Source: Pandoraea aquatica
Lineage (GTDB): Bacteria; Pseudomonadota; Gammaproteobacteria; Burkholderiales; Burkholderiaceae
Length of the DNA stretch: 64,000 bases
Direction: 5' to 3'
NCBI RefSeq assembly: GCF_902459565.1
Contig: NZ_CABPSN010000003.1
Coordinates: forward strand, 620,001 to 684,000
Numbering within the stretch: position 1 is the stretch's first letter; every line of letters starts with the position of its first letter. Positions 15,113-26,819 of this stretch are shown here, in pieces. The notes beneath the pieces were generated by a model, which saw only the letters and a list, made by a program, of their open reading frames with translations, was not told the DNA's origin and did not search any database. The translations under genes and the position numbers were made by a program.

Positions 15113-18100
15113 ATGAATCCGTCACGTCAGTTCATTCTCCGACCGGTCGCCACATCTTTGTTGATGCTGGCGATTCTGCTCGCCGGTTTCGTCGCCTACC
15201 GGCTGTTGCCGCTCTCGGCACTGCCGGAAGTCGACTATCCGACCATTCAGGTCGTTACGCTCTATCCGGGTGCCAGCCCGGATGTGATGACCTCATCGGT
15301 GACCGCGCCGCTGGAGCGTCAGTTCGGGCAGATGCCGGGACTGAACCAGATGTCGTCGACCAGTTCGGGCGGGGCGTCGGTGATCACGCTTCAGTTCTCG
15401 CTCGATCTCGGCCTCGATGTGGCCGAGCAGGAGGTGCAGGCCGCGATCAACAGCGCCAGCAACCTGCTGCCGAGCGATCTGCCGATGCCGCCGATTTACA
15501 ACAAGGTCAATCCGGCGGACACCCCGATCCTGACGTTGGCGATCATGTCGAAGACCATGCCGCTGCCGAAGCTGCAGGATCTGGTCGACACGCGCGTGGC
15601 GCAAAAGATTTCACAGTTGCCGGGCATCGGTCTGGTGAGCATTTCCGGCGGGCAGCGCCCGGCCGTGCGGATTCAGGTCAATCCGCGTGCGATCACGTCC
15701 TACGGCCTGAACATCGAAGACGTTCGTACTTCGATTGCGGCCGCTAACGTCAATCAGGCGAAGGGGAGTTTCGACGGTCCGTTGCGCGCTTCGACCATCG
15801 ACGCAAACGACCAACTGGCGTCCGCAGACGAATACCGCAATCTCGTCATCGCCTATAAGAATGGCGGTCCGATTCGTCTGTCCGACATTGCCGACGTGAT
15901 CGACGGCGCGGAAAACACTAAGCTCGCGGCGTGGGCCGACACTACCCCGGCCATCGTACTGAACGTGCAGCGCCAGCCGGGAGCGAACGTCATCGAGACC
16001 GTCAACAAGGTCAAGGCGTTGCTTCCGCAATTGCAGGCGGCGCTGCCGGGCAGCATCGACGTGCAACTGCTGACCGATCGCACCACGACGATCCGTGCGT
16101 CGGTCTCCGATGTTCAGTTCGAACTGATTCTTGCCGTCGCGCTGGTGGTGATGGTGATTTTCGTCTTCCTGCGCAACGTATCGGCCACCATCATTCCGAG
16201 CGTGGCGGTGCCGCTTTCACTGATCGGTACCTTCGGGGTGATGTACCTCTCGGGCTTCTCGATCAATAACCTGACGCTTATGGCGTTGACGATTGCGACC
16301 GGCTTCGTGGTCGACGACGCGATCGTGATGATCGAGAACATCGCCCGCTATATGGAGCAGGGTGAGAAACCGTTGCAGGCGGCGCTCAAGGGGGCGGAGC
16401 AGATCGGCTTCACCATCATTTCGCTGACGTTCTCGCTAATCGCCGTGCTGATTCCGCTGCTGTTCATGGGCGACGTGGTGGGCCGGCTGTTCCGCGAGTT
16501 CGCGATTACGCTGGCGGTATCGATTCTGATTTCGGCCGTGGTGTCGTTGACGTTGACGCCGATGATGTGTGCCAAGCTGCTGCGTCACGTGCCTGAAGAG
16601 AAGCAGGGCAAGTTCTATCGCAAGACCGGTGAGTTGTTCGATCGCATTATTGCGAAGTACGGCGAATGGCTCACGTGGGTACTCGACCGTCAGCCGGCCA
16701 CGCTGCTCGTTGCACTCGGCACGCTGGTGCTGACGGTGTTGCTCTATATGTGGGTGCCCAAGGGTTTTTTCCCCGTGCAGGACACCGGCGTGATCCAGGG
16801 CATTTCCGAAGCGCCGCAGTCCATCTCGTTTGCAGCGATGGGCGAGCGTCAGCAGGCGCTGGTCGCCGAGGTGCTTAAGGATCCGGCGGTCGAATCGGTG
16901 TCGTCGTTCATCGGTGTGGATGGTGTGAACGCTACGCTCAACAGCGGGCGTCTGCTTATCAACCTGAAAGACAAGGCGACGCGCGGAATCGATGCCTCCG
17001 AAGTGATCCGCCGCATTCAGCCCGAAGTCGCGAAGATCCCCGGCATCGCGCTCTATATGCAGCCGGTGCAGGATTTGACGATTGAAGACCGTATCAGCCG
17101 CACGCAGTATCAGTTCACGTTGCAGGACCCGAGTCTGGACACGCTGGGCGTCTGGGTGCCCAAACTCGTCGACAAGCTGCAACATGTACCGCAACTGGCG
17201 GACGTGACGAGCGACTTGCAGGTCAACGGCTTGCAGGCGTATGTCGAGATCGACCGCGATACGGCGAGTCGTCTGGGCGTGACGCCAGCGGCCGTCGACC
17301 AGACGCTGTACAGTGCTTTCGGTCAGCGTCTGATTTCCACGATCTACACGCAGGCGTCGCAGTATCGCGTGGTGCTGGAAGTGGCTAACGACTTCCAGCG
17401 AGGGCCGGACGCGCTCAAGGGCATTTACGTCGCGTCGACGACAGGCGTGCAGGTGCCGCTCACGTCGTTCGCGAAGATTATCGAGAAACCCACACCGCTG
17501 GCGATCAACCATCAGGCGCAGTTCCCGGCGGCGACGATCTCGTTCAATCTGGCCAAGGGCGCGTCGCTCGGCGAAGCGGTGAAGGCGATTACCGAGGCGG
17601 AGCAGTCCATCGGCTTGCCGGTGAGCACGCAAACGACTTTCCAGGGCGCAGCGCAAGCGTTCCAGGCATCGCTCTCGAATACGCTATGGCTGATTCTCGC
17701 GGCCGTTGTCACGATGTATATCGTGCTGGGCGTGCTCTACGAGAGCTACATCCATCCGATCACCATTTTGTCGACGCTGCCGTCGGCCGGCGTCGGGGCG
17801 CTGCTTGCGCTCATGGTCTCGGGCAACGACATCAGCATCATCGCGATCATCGGCATCATTTTGCTGATCGGTATCGTGAAGAAGAACGCCATCATGATGA
17901 TCGACTTCGCGCTCGAAGCGGAGCGCGAACACGGCATGGCGCCGCGCGAGGCGATCTATCAGGCGTGCCTGCTGCGTTTCCGGCCGATTCTGATGACGAC
18001 GATGGCCGCTGTGCTGGGTGCGCTGCCGCTGATGCTCGGTTCCGGTGTCGGCTCCGAACTGCGTCAGCCGCTCGGTATCACGATGGTCGGCGGTCTCATG

Positions 18101-18283
18101 GTCAGTCAGGTGCTCACGCTCTTCACCACGCCCGTGATCTACCTGTGGTTCGACCGCTGGGCGATGCGCGCACGCGCGTGGCGCGAGCGCCGCTTCGGCC
18201 CGTCGGATAGCGAGGGGCGCGACGATCACGGCGGCCCGGGCTCCGGTGCCGGCGCGGTGACAACGGACGGTCCGGCACGATGA
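15113..18283 (+). CDS. mdtB: RND efflux inner-membrane transporter, MdtB-like
   Basis: A 1056-residue HAE1-family pump subunit: first membrane segment '[20 protein letters not shown]', porter domains, and the TM4 proton-relay segment '[20 protein letters not shown]' with the two conserved Asp, followed in the second half by '[20 protein letters not shown]'. E. coli MdtB and MdtC form a B2C heterotrimer driven by protons; two consecutive RND genes here imply the same. Substrates of the E. coli pump include bile salts and novobiocin; those of this pump are unknown. The stop overlaps the start of mdtC by four bases. Confidence 0.92.
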   Translation: MNPSRQFILRPVATSLLMLAILLAGFVAYRLLPLSALPEVDYPTIQVVTLYPGASPDVMTSSVTAPLERQFGQMPGLNQMSSTSSGGASVITLQFSLDLGLDVAEQEVQAAINSASNLLPSDLPMPPIYNKVNPADTPILTLAIMSKTMPLPKLQDLVDTRVAQKISQLPGIGLVSISGGQRPAVRIQVNPRAITSYGLNIEDVRTSIAAANVNQAKGSFDGPLRASTIDANDQLASADEYRNLVIAYKNGGPIRLSDIADVIDGAENTKLAAWADTTPAIVLNVQRQPGANVIETVNKVKALLPQLQAALPGSIDVQLLTDRTTTIRASVSDVQFELILAVALVVMVIFVFLRNVSATIIPSVAVPLSLIGTFGVMYLSGFSINNLTLMALTIATGFVVDDAIVMIENIARYMEQGEKPLQAALKGAEQIGFTIISLTFSLIAVLIPLLFMGDVVGRLFREFAITLAVSILISAVVSLTLTPMMCAKLLRHVPEEKQGKFYRKTGELFDRIIAKYGEWLTWVLDRQPATLLVALGTLVLTVLLYMWVPKGFFPVQDTGVIQGISEAPQSISFAAMGERQQALVAEVLKDPAVESVSSFIGVDGVNATLNSGRLLINLKDKATRGIDASEVIRRIQPEVAKIPGIALYMQPVQDLTIEDRISRTQYQFTLQDPSLDTLGVWVPKLVDKLQHVPQLADVTSDLQVNGLQAYVEIDRDTASRLGVTPAAVDQTLYSAFGQRLISTIYTQASQYRVVLEVANDFQRGPDALKGIYVASTTGVQVPLTSFAKIIEKPTPLAINHQAQFPAATISFNLAKGASLGEAVKAITEAEQSIGLPVSTQTTFQGAAQAFQASLSNTLWLILAAVVTMYIVLGVLYESYIHPITILSTLPSAGVGALLALMVSGNDISIIAIIGIILLIGIVKKNAIMMIDFALEAEREHGMAPREAIYQACLLRFRPILMTTMAAVLGALPLMLGSGVGSELRQPLGITMVGGLMVSQVLTLFTTPVIYLWFDRWAMRARAWRERRFGPSDSEGRDDHGGPGSGAGAVTTDGPAR

Positions 18284-21200
18284 ACCTGTCGGCTGTCTTC
18301 ATCAAGCGCTCGGTCGCGACCGTACTGCTCACCATCGGGGTGACGCTGGCAGGCATCGTTGCCTTCGGGCTGTTACCTGTCTCGCCATTGCCGCAGGTGG
18401 ACTTCCCGACGATCTCGGTGTCGGCGTCGCTGCCCGGCGCGAGTCCGGAAACGATGGCGGCCAGCGTGGCCACGCCGCTGGAGCGATCGCTCGGACGCAT
18501 CGCCGGTGTGACGGAAATGACGTCGAACAGCTCGCTCGGCTCAACCCGCATCACACTGCAATTCGATCTTTCGCGCGATATCAACGGCGCAGCACGCGAC
18601 GTGCAGGCGGCCATCAACGCGGCGCGTAGCTTGCTGCCGACGGGATTGCCGAGCAATCCGACCTACCGCAAGGTGAACCCGGCGAGTGCGCCGGTGATGA
18701 TCATTGCGCTGACGTCCGAGAGCATGACGCGCGGCCAGATGTACGACGCGGCATCGACGATCCTTGCACAGAAGATCTCGCAACTCGAAGGGGTGGGCGA
18801 TGTGACGGTGGGCGGCAGCTCGCTGCCGGCCGTGCGCGTCGAACTCAATCCCACGGCGCTTAACAAGTATCAGATCCCGCTGGAGACGGTGCGCACGGCG
18901 ATTCAGGCCGTGAACGCGAACCGACCGAAGGGCGCGCTGGAAGACGGCGATCGCCGCTGGCAGATTCTTGCCAACGATCAGGCGAAAACGGCCAAGGAAT
19001 ACCTGCCGGTCATCGTCGCCTATCAGGACGGGCGTCCGGTGCGACTCTCCGATATCGCCGACGTGGTCGACTCGGTGCAGGACGTGCGCAATGCCGGTTC
19101 CGCGAATGGCAAGCCCTCGGTGCTGCTCATCATTACGACGCAGCCCGGTGCCAACATCATCCAGACGGTCGACGGCATCAACAAGATCCTGCCGAACCTG
19201 CGCGCCTCGATCCCGGCGGCGATCAATCTCGACGTGGTGATGGACCGGACGCCGACCATCCGCGCGTCGCTCAAGGAGGTCGAGCGCACGTTGCTGATCT
19301 CGATTGCGCTCGTGATCATGGTCGTGTTCCTGTTCCTGCGGAACTGGCGCGCCACGTTGATTCCGAGCGTGGCCGTACCGGTCTCGCTGATCGGCACGTT
19401 CGGGATCATGTATCTGTGCGGCTTCAGTCTCGATAACCTGTCGCTGATGGCGCTCACCATCGCGACCGGTTTTGTCGTCGACGACGCCATCGTGGTGCTG
19501 GAGAACATCTCCCGGCATATCGAAGAGGGCTTGAGTCCGTTTGCTGCGGCGCTCAAGGGCACGCGCGAAGTCGGGTTCACCGTGCTTTCGATGAGCATTT
19601 CGCTGGTGGCGGTATTCATCCCGCTGCTGCTGATGGGGGGCATCGTCGGCCGCCTGTTCCGCGAGTTTGCGGTCACGCTGTCGGCGGCGATCATGGTCTC
19701 GCTCGTCGTTTCGCTGACGACCACGCCGATGATGTGTGCGCGTCTGCTCAAGGGGCGGGCCGCACCGGGTGTTCCGGCGGGCACCGCGCCGCTTGCGCCA
19801 GAACCGCCGAAGCCACCGTCTGTCTGGATGCGTATGGGCAACTGGACCGAGCGGATGTTCGAGGCGATGCTGCGGGAGTACGAGCGCTCGCTCGCGTGGG
19901 CGCTGCGCCACGGTCCGCTCATGCTGCTGATTCTGCTGGCCACGATCTGTCTGAACGTGTGGCTTTACATGGTGGTGCCGAAGGGCTTCTTCCCACAGCA
20001 GGACACCGGGCGCATGATCGGCTTCATTCAGGCGGATCAGGCGATCTCGTTTCAGGCCATGGAGAAGAAGCTCGCGGACTTCATCAAGATCGTGCAGGCC
20101 GATCCCGATGTCGCGACGGTCACGGGCTTCACCGGCGGCTCGAATCGCAACGGTGGTTCCATGTTCGTCACGCTCAAGCCGCTGGGCGAGCGAAAGATTA
20201 CGGCCGATCAGGTGATCGCGCGTCTGCGGGGCAAGCTGGCCAAGGAGCCGGGTGCGATGCTCTACCTGCAATCCGTGCAGGACATCCGCGTGGGCGGGCG
20301 TTCGAGCAATGCGCAGTATCAGTACACCTTGCAGGCGGACGACCTCCAGCAGTTGCGCGAATGGGAACCGAAGGTGCGCAACGCGATTTCGCGTCTGCCG
20401 AATCTCACCGACGTGAATACCGATCAGCAGGACAAGGGGCTGCAGACCACGCTCGACGTCGACCGCGATCAGGCGTCGCGACTCGGTCTGACGATGAGCC
20501 AGATCGACAACGTGCTTAACGACGCGTTCGGTCAGCGTCAGGTCTCGACCATCTACAACCCGCTCAATCAGTACAAGGTCGTGATGGAAGTGGCACCGCA
20601 ATGGTGGCAGAGTCCGGAGTCGCTCAAGGACATCTACGTGGTGACGTCGGCGGGGGCGCAGGTGCCGCTCTCGGCCTTCGCACGGTATCGTCCGACCAAT
20701 ACGGCATTGGGCGTTTCGCATCAGGGCCAGTTCGCCGCGAGTACGATTTCGTTCAACCTGCCGGCGGGCGTCTCGCTTTCGCAGGCGCAGGCATCGATCA
20801 ACGATGCGGTGGGGCGTCTTGGCATGCCGACGTCGGTGCAGGGCAGCTTCCAGGGCACGGCGCAGGCGTTCCAGTCGGCATTGTCCTCACAGCCCATCCT
20901 GATTCTGACGGCGCTGTTGACGGTGTATATCGTGCTCGGTGTGCTCTACGAGAGTTACATCCATCCGCTCACGATTTTGTCGACGCTGCCGTCGGCGGGC
21001 GTGGGCGCTTTGCTGGCGTTGCTGCTCTTCAATACCGAGTTCAGCATCATTGCGCTGATCGGTGTGATTCTGCTGATCGGTATCGTGAAGAAGAACGCGA
21101 TCATGATGATCGACTTCGCGCTCGATGCGGAGCGGCGTCAGAACCTGCCGCCGCGTGAAGCGATCTTCAAGGCGTGCGTGCTGCGTTTTCGCCCGATCAT

Positions 21201-21444
21201 GATGACGACGATGGCCGCCATGCTGGGCGCGATTCCGCTGGCGCTGGGGACCGGCGACGGCGCGGAACTGCGCCAGCCGCTCGGTATTTCCATCGTGGGC
21301 GGTTTGTTGGTGAGTCAGGTGCTGACGCTCTATACGACGCCGGTGGTGTATCTGTATCTCGACCGTGTGCGGCTGCGCTGGATGCGTTGGCGTGCACGTG
21401 GCCAGACCGGCCACAGCGACGTGGGGGAGGTCGGCCATGGCTGA
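18280..21444 (+). CDS. mdtC: RND efflux inner-membrane transporter, MdtC-like
   Basis: A 1054-residue HAE1-family pump, paralogous to the preceding gene; the two share long identical stretches such as '[15 protein letters not shown]' and '[19 protein letters not shown]'. The TM4 Asp pair is intact, so both subunits could relay protons. It contains a Pro/Ala-rich insertion after the first half ('[19 protein letters not shown]'). The ATG overlaps the mdtB stop (ATGA) and its own stop overlaps the outer-membrane gene, giving a fully coupled operon. Confidence 0.92.
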   Translation: MNLSAVFIKRSVATVLLTIGVTLAGIVAFGLLPVSPLPQVDFPTISVSASLPGASPETMAASVATPLERSLGRIAGVTEMTSNSSLGSTRITLQFDLSRDINGAARDVQAAINAARSLLPTGLPSNPTYRKVNPASAPVMIIALTSESMTRGQMYDAASTILAQKISQLEGVGDVTVGGSSLPAVRVELNPTALNKYQIPLETVRTAIQAVNANRPKGALEDGDRRWQILANDQAKTAKEYLPVIVAYQDGRPVRLSDIADVVDSVQDVRNAGSANGKPSVLLIITTQPGANIIQTVDGINKILPNLRASIPAAINLDVVMDRTPTIRASLKEVERTLLISIALVIMVVFLFLRNWRATLIPSVAVPVSLIGTFGIMYLCGFSLDNLSLMALTIATGFVVDDAIVVLENISRHIEEGLSPFAAALKGTREVGFTVLSMSISLVAVFIPLLLMGGIVGRLFREFAVTLSAAIMVSLVVSLTTTPMMCARLLKGRAAPGVPAGTAPLAPEPPKPPSVWMRMGNWTERMFEAMLREYERSLAWALRHGPLMLLILLATICLNVWLYMVVPKGFFPQQDTGRMIGFIQADQAISFQAMEKKLADFIKIVQADPDVATVTGFTGGSNRNGGSMFVTLKPLGERKITADQVIARLRGKLAKEPGAMLYLQSVQDIRVGGRSSNAQYQYTLQADDLQQLREWEPKVRNAISRLPNLTDVNTDQQDKGLQTTLDVDRDQASRLGLTMSQIDNVLNDAFGQRQVSTIYNPLNQYKVVMEVAPQWWQSPESLKDIYVVTSAGAQVPLSAFARYRPTNTALGVSHQGQFAASTISFNLPAGVSLSQAQASINDAVGRLGMPTSVQGSFQGTAQAFQSALSSQPILILTALLTVYIVLGVLYESYIHPLTILSTLPSAGVGALLALLLFNTEFSIIALIGVILLIGIVKKNAIMMIDFALDAERRQNLPPREAIFKACVLRFRPIMMTTMAAMLGAIPLALGTGDGAELRQPLGISIVGGLLVSQVLTLYTTPVVYLYLDRVRLRWMRWRARGQTGHSDVGEVGHG

Positions 21445-23173
21445 TGCAATGCGCGATGCGCGCTCGTCGGCGGCTGGCGCTTCCTCTTCGACTTCTTCAC
21501 CGTCCGACGCCGCTGCCGTCCCAGTTAATTCAGTGAACTTTGTCGCGGCCGAAGGGCCGATGTCTGCCATGTCTCGTATCGTGAATCGTCAAGTTTCCAA
21601 CGTTCGTTCCCACGTCGCTGCCGTGAGCGTTGCGAACGGGCAACGGCGTGACCTGAGCATGTCGCCGCGCGTGCGTCGTTCGGCAACGTTCCTCGCGGCG
21701 AGTGCGGTGTTGTGGCTTGCGGGTTGCGCGCTGGGTCCGGACTATGTTCGCCCGGAGATCGACACGCCCGCAGCCTTCAAGGAAACCGGCGACTGGAAGC
21801 TGGCCGAGCCCAACGACGCGGCCGACAAGGGCGACTGGTGGGCCATCTATCAGGACCCGATACTTGCCGATCTGATGTCTCAGGTCGACATCAACAACCA
21901 GAACATCAAGCTGGCCGAGGCTAACTATCGTCAGGCACTGGCGGTGGCGGGGCAGGCCCGCGCAGCCTTCTTCCCGACGATTGGCGCGAATGCCGGTGTG
22001 ACGCGCAGCAGCTCGCGCGTGAGCAATACGGCCGTCAGCGGATCGGGCGTGGGGGGGATTTCCAACAGCTACAGCTTGTCCGGGACGGCAAGCTGGGAAC
22101 TCGATATCTGGGGCAGCGTGCGCCGCTCGGTGGAGGCCGGCAACGCGAGCGCCGAGGCCAGTGCGGCGGATCTGGCGAACGCACGTCTGTCGGCACAGGC
22201 GTTGCTCGCTCAGAACTACTTCGACCTGCGCGTGACGGATGCGCAAAAGGCGCTCCTTGGGCGCACCGTCGCGGCTTACGAGCAAACGCTGAAACTCACG
22301 CAGAACCAATACGCCGTGGGCGTCGCGCAACGCTCGGACGTCATTCAGGCGCAGACGCAACTACAGCAGGCGCAGGCGTCCGCGCTCGATATCGAAGTGA
22401 CGCGCGCCCAACTGGAGCACGCCATCGCGTTGCTCGTCGGCAAGGCCCCGGCCGTGTTCTCTCTGACACCTGCCCCGTTACGCGCCGCCTTGCCGCCCGT
22501 GCCGGTCAGTTTGCCGTCGAAACTGTTGGAGCGTCGTCCGGACATCGCGTCTGCGGAACGTTCGGTGGTCGCCGCAAACGCGAAGATCGGTGTGGCCAAG
22601 GCCGCATTCTTCCCGACGCTTTCCCTCTCGGCAACGGGCGGCTTCCAGAGCAACAGCTTCGCCGACTGGCTGACACTGCCGAGCCGTTTCTGGTCGGTCG
22701 GCCCGGCTCTGGCGGCCACCTTGTTCGATGGCGGCTTGCGACGCGCACAGACCGACGCTGCGATTGCCGCCTACGACGCGCAGGTGGCGACGTACCGCCA
22801 GACCGTGCTGACGGCATTCCAGTCGGTCGAGGACAATCTGGCGGCGCTTAACTATCTGGGACGCGAGGCGGCCGTACAGAATCAGGCGGTGCAGTCGGCT
22901 CGGGAAGCGGCGCAACTGATCCTCAATCAGTACAAGGCGGGGACCGTCGGATTCCAGAATGTGCTGACGGCGCAAGCGACTGCGTACACCACGGAGCGTA
23001 CCGCCCTGACCATTCTCGGCCGGCAGTTCACGGCGAACGTGTTGCTCGTGACGGCACTCGGCGGTGGTTGGCACGGATTGCCGCAAGACGGCGCGGCAGC
23101 AAGCGGCGCGGTCGGCAGCGGGACAGATGCACCGAACGGTGGCAAGGCGTCGGGGCCCTCTGCGCAGGAATAA
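21437..23173 (+). CDS. Outer-membrane efflux lipoprotein, OprM/NodT family
   Basis: A TolC-like channel of the NodT family with the two outer-membrane-factor repeats ('[20 protein letters not shown]', '[20 protein letters not shown]', '[20 protein letters not shown]'). The start is ambiguous. ATG at 21437 has GGGGGAGG upstream and overlaps mdtC by 8 bases, but would put about 96 residues before the lipobox Cys. ATG at 21659 gives a textbook lipoprotein signal ('[18 protein letters not shown]', Cys24) but has no Shine-Dalgarno. I give the coupled start as the outer limit. The product completes the tripartite pump with the MdtA/B/C-like subunits. Confidence 0.88.
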   Translation: MADAMRDARSSAAGASSSTSSPSDAAAVPVNSVNFVAAEGPMSAMSRIVNRQVSNVRSHVAAVSVANGQRRDLSMSPRVRRSATFLAASAVLWLAGCALGPDYVRPEIDTPAAFKETGDWKLAEPNDAADKGDWWAIYQDPILADLMSQVDINNQNIKLAEANYRQALAVAGQARAAFFPTIGANAGVTRSSSRVSNTAVSGSGVGGISNSYSLSGTASWELDIWGSVRRSVEAGNASAEASAADLANARLSAQALLAQNYFDLRVTDAQKALLGRTVAAYEQTLKLTQNQYAVGVAQRSDVIQAQTQLQQAQASALDIEVTRAQLEHAIALLVGKAPAVFSLTPAPLRAALPPVPVSLPSKLLERRPDIASAERSVVAANAKIGVAKAAFFPTLSLSATGGFQSNSFADWLTLPSRFWSVGPALAATLFDGGLRRAQTDAAIAAYDAQVATYRQTVLTAFQSVEDNLAALNYLGREAAVQNQAVQSAREAAQLILNQYKAGTVGFQNVLTAQATAYTTERTALTILGRQFTANVLLVTALGGGWHGLPQDGAAASGAVGSGTDAPNGGKASGPSAQE

Positions 23174-23216
23174 CTACGCATCTCGGGACGTGCGCAACGC
23201 GCCGACCATTAAATCC

Positions 23217-23274
23217 AGCGCAGGTGTTTAAGGTAATTCCGACTTTCGCAATCGGAATGCCGGAAACCTGCGCT
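23217..23274. other. Large imperfect hairpin after the efflux operon
   Basis: AGCGCAGG (23217-23224) pairs with CCTGCGCT (23267-23274), then TTT with AAA, GG with CC, and ATTCCGA (23236-23242) with TCGGAAT (23252-23258) around a 9-base loop. No T-run follows, so it is not a classical terminator. It lies 44 bases after the operon's last stop. The remaining intergenic sequence to 23591 shows no gene. It could be an operon-end stabilising structure or part of a small RNA. Confidence 0.55.
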
Positions 23275-23591
23275 GCGAATCTTCCGAATGCCTGTGACGC
23301 GAGTAGCACAAACTCCCGCGTTGTGTGTCTGTGCAATTTCACGTCCGTCCAAGTCGCTTCAAGTAGTTAGCGTGCAGTGCCCGCTCTATCGGGCTGCATG
23401 CGGGCCTCCCGTGGATGGACTACACCGCGTGGCAGGCCGTTGCGTCCGATATCAATATGTGACGTTTCCCATCCGATCGGGATGTTCCCTTTTTGCCAGA
23501 ATGGACCCGCTTCGTTGTGACGGCCGACGCGAAGCACCGCGTGCGTCGTGCGGTCACCATGGTCTGCCAAATGAAGAGAAGGGGGGACAAA

Positions 23592-24230
23592 ATGACGATC
23601 AATGTCGTGGTCGCTGACGACCATCCGATTGTGCGATTTGGAATACGACGTCTGCTCGAAGAGCGGGACATGATCCACATGGTCGGAGAGGCAGGAAATT
23701 CGTCGGAGTTGGTCAATCTGCTGGCCAAAGCGCCGTGCGACATCCTCGTGACCGACTTCTCCATGCCCGGAGGCAACTTCAAGGACGGGCTCTTTCTCAT
23801 CGGCTACGTGCGCCGCTATTTCCCCAACATCAAGATCATCGTCGTCACGATGCTGGAGAATCTCGCGATTTTGCGGGGCATGCTCAAGCTTGGCGTGCAC
23901 TCGATTCTCTCGAAGCTCGATGAGCAGAGTTCGATTGCGGACATCGTGTGCGTGGTGGCCGATGGCAGCCGTTATATTCCCGCGGGTCTCGCGACGCGCC
24001 TGCACGACTCCGTGATCGACGACCTCGAAATCGACGCGTCGAAGCTCTCGGGGCGTGAAGTCGAGGTGGTGCGCTTGTTCGTCTCAGGGCTGACCATCAG
24101 CGAGATCGCGTTCCAGCTGAGTCGCAGCGTCAAGACCGTGAGTTCTCAGAAGACCAATGCCATGCGCAAGCTAGGATTGGATCGGGACGTCGATCTCTAT
24201 CACTACGCGACGCGAACGGGCATCACCTGA
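23592..24230 (+). CDS. RcsB-like response regulator (LuxR/NarL output), orphan
   Basis: A 212-residue regulator: acidic pocket D9-D10, phospho-acceptor D55 ('ILVTDFSMPGG'), and a C-terminal LuxR helix-turn-helix ('LSGREVEVVRLFVSGLTISE', 'SRSVKTVSSQKTNAMRKLGL'). Both halves resemble E. coli RcsB: the receiver pattern 'DFSMPGG...DGLFLIGYVRR' and 'FPNIKIIVVTMLENLAILRG', and the recognition helix. The Lys of the 'SILSKLDEQ' switch region is present. Start chosen at ATG 23592 with GAAGGGGG before it. No kinase or RcsC/RcsD phosphorelay gene is next to it. It converges on the FUSC membrane protein gene 55 bases away. Confidence 0.85.
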   Translation: MTINVVVADDHPIVRFGIRRLLEERDMIHMVGEAGNSSELVNLLAKAPCDILVTDFSMPGGNFKDGLFLIGYVRRYFPNIKIIVVTMLENLAILRGMLKLGVHSILSKLDEQSSIADIVCVVADGSRYIPAGLATRLHDSVIDDLEIDASKLSGREVEVVRLFVSGLTISEIAFQLSRSVKTVSSQKTNAMRKLGLDRDVDLYHYATRTGIT

Positions 24231-24285
24231 AGCACGGGCGAGCCGGTCCGGCGCGGCGTAATGGGAGAGGGGGCATGGGATGGGG

Positions 24286-26508
24286 TCACGCGGGCAGACG
24301 AATGGCCCGCATATCGCGCAGAATCAGCTCGCCCGCGCGCAACATCTGTTTGAGTTGATGCACGACCTGCTTGATCTCCTGCACGTTAGCGTCGACAGCG
24401 TCGGGTTGCTGTTCCTTTGCGACGACCAGGGCATCGAGACGCTTCGTGTAATCGCGCATCGCTTCGGTGGCAGCTTGTGTGTCCGTCGGCACCGACGCCG
24501 CCGGTGCGGCGACCGCTTGCGAGAGCAGGTCGCTGATCGCGGCGACCACTTGCCCCAACTCCCCGCTCTTGTCTGCCGCGATCTGTCGCGGCAGCACGTC
24601 CGACAGGCCTGTGATGTAAGACGCCATCACGTGGTTCTGCACCAGCAAATCGTTCAACTCCGCGACCGCGACCTGCTTGGATTTCGGTTCGAGCATCATC
24701 CGCTTGAAGGCTGCGCCGAAATTCCCGAAGGCGATGTGCATGTCCTTACGTGCCATGCGATAGGCGAAGTCGTCGCGTTTGCCATCGAGCGCGGCGCTCG
24801 ATTCGAGATAGGTGCGTGTGGACTGCACTGCGTTGCGGATCAGCGGCCCCATCAAGCGGTATTCCCAATACGGGAACAGATACGAACACACCAGCGCAAT
24901 GGCCGATCCGATCAGCGTGTCGATCGCGCGCTCGCCGATCACCGAGAGCGAACCCGGCAACAGGAAGTGGAACAGCAGCAGCACGTACGACGACATAAAG
25001 ACAACCGACAAGCCGTAGTTGAACAACGACAGGCTGTTGCCCATGACCATGCAGAAGAACATGAGCGCGAGCAGAATCCAGGCTTTGTGCACGAACGAGA
25101 GAATCACCAGCACGCTCACACAGCCGATCAGCGTGCCGGTCAGACGCTGCGCATTCTTCTGCTTCGTCAGGCTGAAACCCGGCTTCAGAATCACGATGAT
25201 CGTCAGCAGTACCCAGTAGCTGTGGTCCTGCCCGGCGAGCAACGACCAGTTTTCGCAGATGAGCAGCCCGGTGGCGATGGCAATCGTCACCCGCAACGCG
25301 TGACGGAAACTCGGTGACGAAAAAGTCAGATTCTTCCAGAGAAGTTTCGGAGAAAAGCTCTGACGTGAGGTAAAGCGCTGCAAGGCCTGATCGATCTGCA
25401 CTTCGGTCGCGTTGCCGGCCGTGCTCACATCGGTGTTGCGGTGCATCCGCTCGACGATACGCGTGGTGCTCCATACGCGACGGAATGTGCTGGTGAGTGC
25501 CTGATAGGCCTCCGGCGATCGCTGTTGCAGCGACTGCTTTCGCATGATTTCGATTTCGTACTCGATGGCCCGGAATTCTGCGCGCCAGCTGCGTTGTGCT
25601 CGCGAGGGCTCGTTGGTCGCGATGGCGTAGCCAATCGCATCCACCTCGATAGCGATCTTGCGGATCATGTCGCGGAAGAACAGCAGCACGTCGTTGTTGG
25701 CGAATTCGCGGCGCAGCATCGGATAGTCGGTATGCACCGACACCACCGTCTCGTGCAGATCGACGATGTTGATAAACAGATTGAACAACATGGTGCGACG
25801 CGGCTCCAGCGCACCGATGCGCAGCCGGGGCAGGTTACGCAGAATGATCTCGCGCGCCGCCTGCTGCTTCTCTACGACGTTGACCTGGGCCGCAATCAGA
25901 CGGCGGTAGCAGTCGTCGATATCGGTCGACGTATCGTAGAAGGCCGCTTTGGCTTCCAGATACTCCGAGGTGACGAAGAAGCACTCGGCGAGCGTTTGCT
26001 GCTCGATACGAAACCACCAGATGCGACAGACGAACAGGCTGAAGTAGGTGTACCAAAGCCCCCCTGCGAGCACGGCTCCGGCGTCGAGTACTGCCTGATG
26101 GCGTGTGAGGTCCGCTTCAACGTTAAGGACCATCATCATGAGACAAGCGAAGCTCACGAGCGACGCACGGAACCCATAGACCACGAGCATCGACAGACCG
26201 AACGTCAGAATCAGCGAGGTGATCCAGAGTTGCCACGGCTGGGCAGCCGTTGCCATGCCGGTGATCAGTACCGTCAGGGCACCGAGGAGTGTGCAGCTCA
26301 GCAGTTCGGTGTGCTTGTGACGCAGCGGACCGTTGATGTCGACCACGCTCGCGCAGAGCGCGCCGGACGCGACCTCGATGCCGAGCAGGTGCTTATCCAT
26401 CCCCCAAAACAGGACGAGCGCAGGCAGGATGACGCCGACCGCCTGCCGGGTGCCGCTGAAAAAGTAGTGGCTATAGAGAAACTTCTTGATATCGGTCTGG
26501 TAGTCCAT
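24286..26508 (-). CDS. FUSC-family inner-membrane protein (YccS/AaeB-like)
   Basis: A 740-residue protein with two blocks of membrane helices, at about 25-165 ('GTRQAVGVILPALVLFWGMD' onward) and about 395-530 ('ALRVTIAIATGLLICENWSL', 'YWVLLTIIVILKPGFSLTKQ'), each followed by a soluble helical domain. This duplicated layout is that of the fusaric-acid-resistance/YccS-YhfK family, some members of which export aromatic acids. No MFP-type adaptor gene is beside it, unlike aaeAB, so a YccS-like role is more likely. ATG at 26508 is chosen over TTG at 26535. Confidence 0.8.
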   Translation of the reverse strand: MDYQTDIKKFLYSHYFFSGTRQAVGVILPALVLFWGMDKHLLGIEVASGALCASVVDINGPLRHKHTELLSCTLLGALTVLITGMATAAQPWQLWITSLILTFGLSMLVVYGFRASLVSFACLMMMVLNVEADLTRHQAVLDAGAVLAGGLWYTYFSLFVCRIWWFRIEQQTLAECFFVTSEYLEAKAAFYDTSTDIDDCYRRLIAAQVNVVEKQQAAREIILRNLPRLRIGALEPRRTMLFNLFINIVDLHETVVSVHTDYPMLRREFANNDVLLFFRDMIRKIAIEVDAIGYAIATNEPSRAQRSWRAEFRAIEYEIEIMRKQSLQQRSPEAYQALTSTFRRVWSTTRIVERMHRNTDVSTAGNATEVQIDQALQRFTSRQSFSPKLLWKNLTFSSPSFRHALRVTIAIATGLLICENWSLLAGQDHSYWVLLTIIVILKPGFSLTKQKNAQRLTGTLIGCVSVLVILSFVHKAWILLALMFFCMVMGNSLSLFNYGLSVVFMSSYVLLLFHFLLPGSLSVIGERAIDTLIGSAIALVCSYLFPYWEYRLMGPLIRNAVQSTRTYLESSAALDGKRDDFAYRMARKDMHIAFGNFGAAFKRMMLEPKSKQVAVAELNDLLVQNHVMASYITGLSDVLPRQIAADKSGELGQVVAAISDLLSQAVAAPAASVPTDTQAATEAMRDYTKRLDALVVAKEQQPDAVDANVQEIKQVVHQLKQMLRAGELILRDMRAIRLPA

Positions 26509-26679
26509 GCGTCGGGTGCGAGGGTTCCGCAGCAAAGCCGGCCGCGCGATGGGGTGGGCGCGGCGCAGTGAGAGTCTAGCCGATGCCCGGCGTGCCGCGA
26601 AGTGGGGATACCGCCGGTTACACGCGGGCCACCGAGGGGGATACGGTTGTGCGCGCCGGGCATGGCGTCAGATTGCCGC

Positions 26680-26722
26680 CACCCAGTCGTCACCCAGTCG
26701 TCACCCAGTCGTCACCCGCCGT
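26680..26722. repeat. Short 11-bp tandem repeat in the FUSC-recC intergenic region
   Basis: Three perfect copies of CACCCAGTCGT (26680-26712) followed by a degenerate copy. Immediately after comes the inverted repeat TCACCC-ATGATG-GGGTGA. The divergent intergenic region (26509-26819, about 310 bases) has no convincing gene and must hold the recC and FUSC promoters; the repeat could be an operator array or neutral slippage. Confidence 0.7.
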
Positions 26723-26819
26723 CACCCATGATGGGGTGAGCTTTCGGATCTGTCCGATGGGCTTTGGCGCAGGGCATTTGTTATGCTTGCGAACAGACTC
26801 GCTCAGCCGCCACGCCCGC

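Noticed and set aside
26583..26819. N-terminal extension of RecC
   Set aside because: It covers the tandem repeat, lacks family similarity, and RecC proteins start at the MLHLFFSNR motif.
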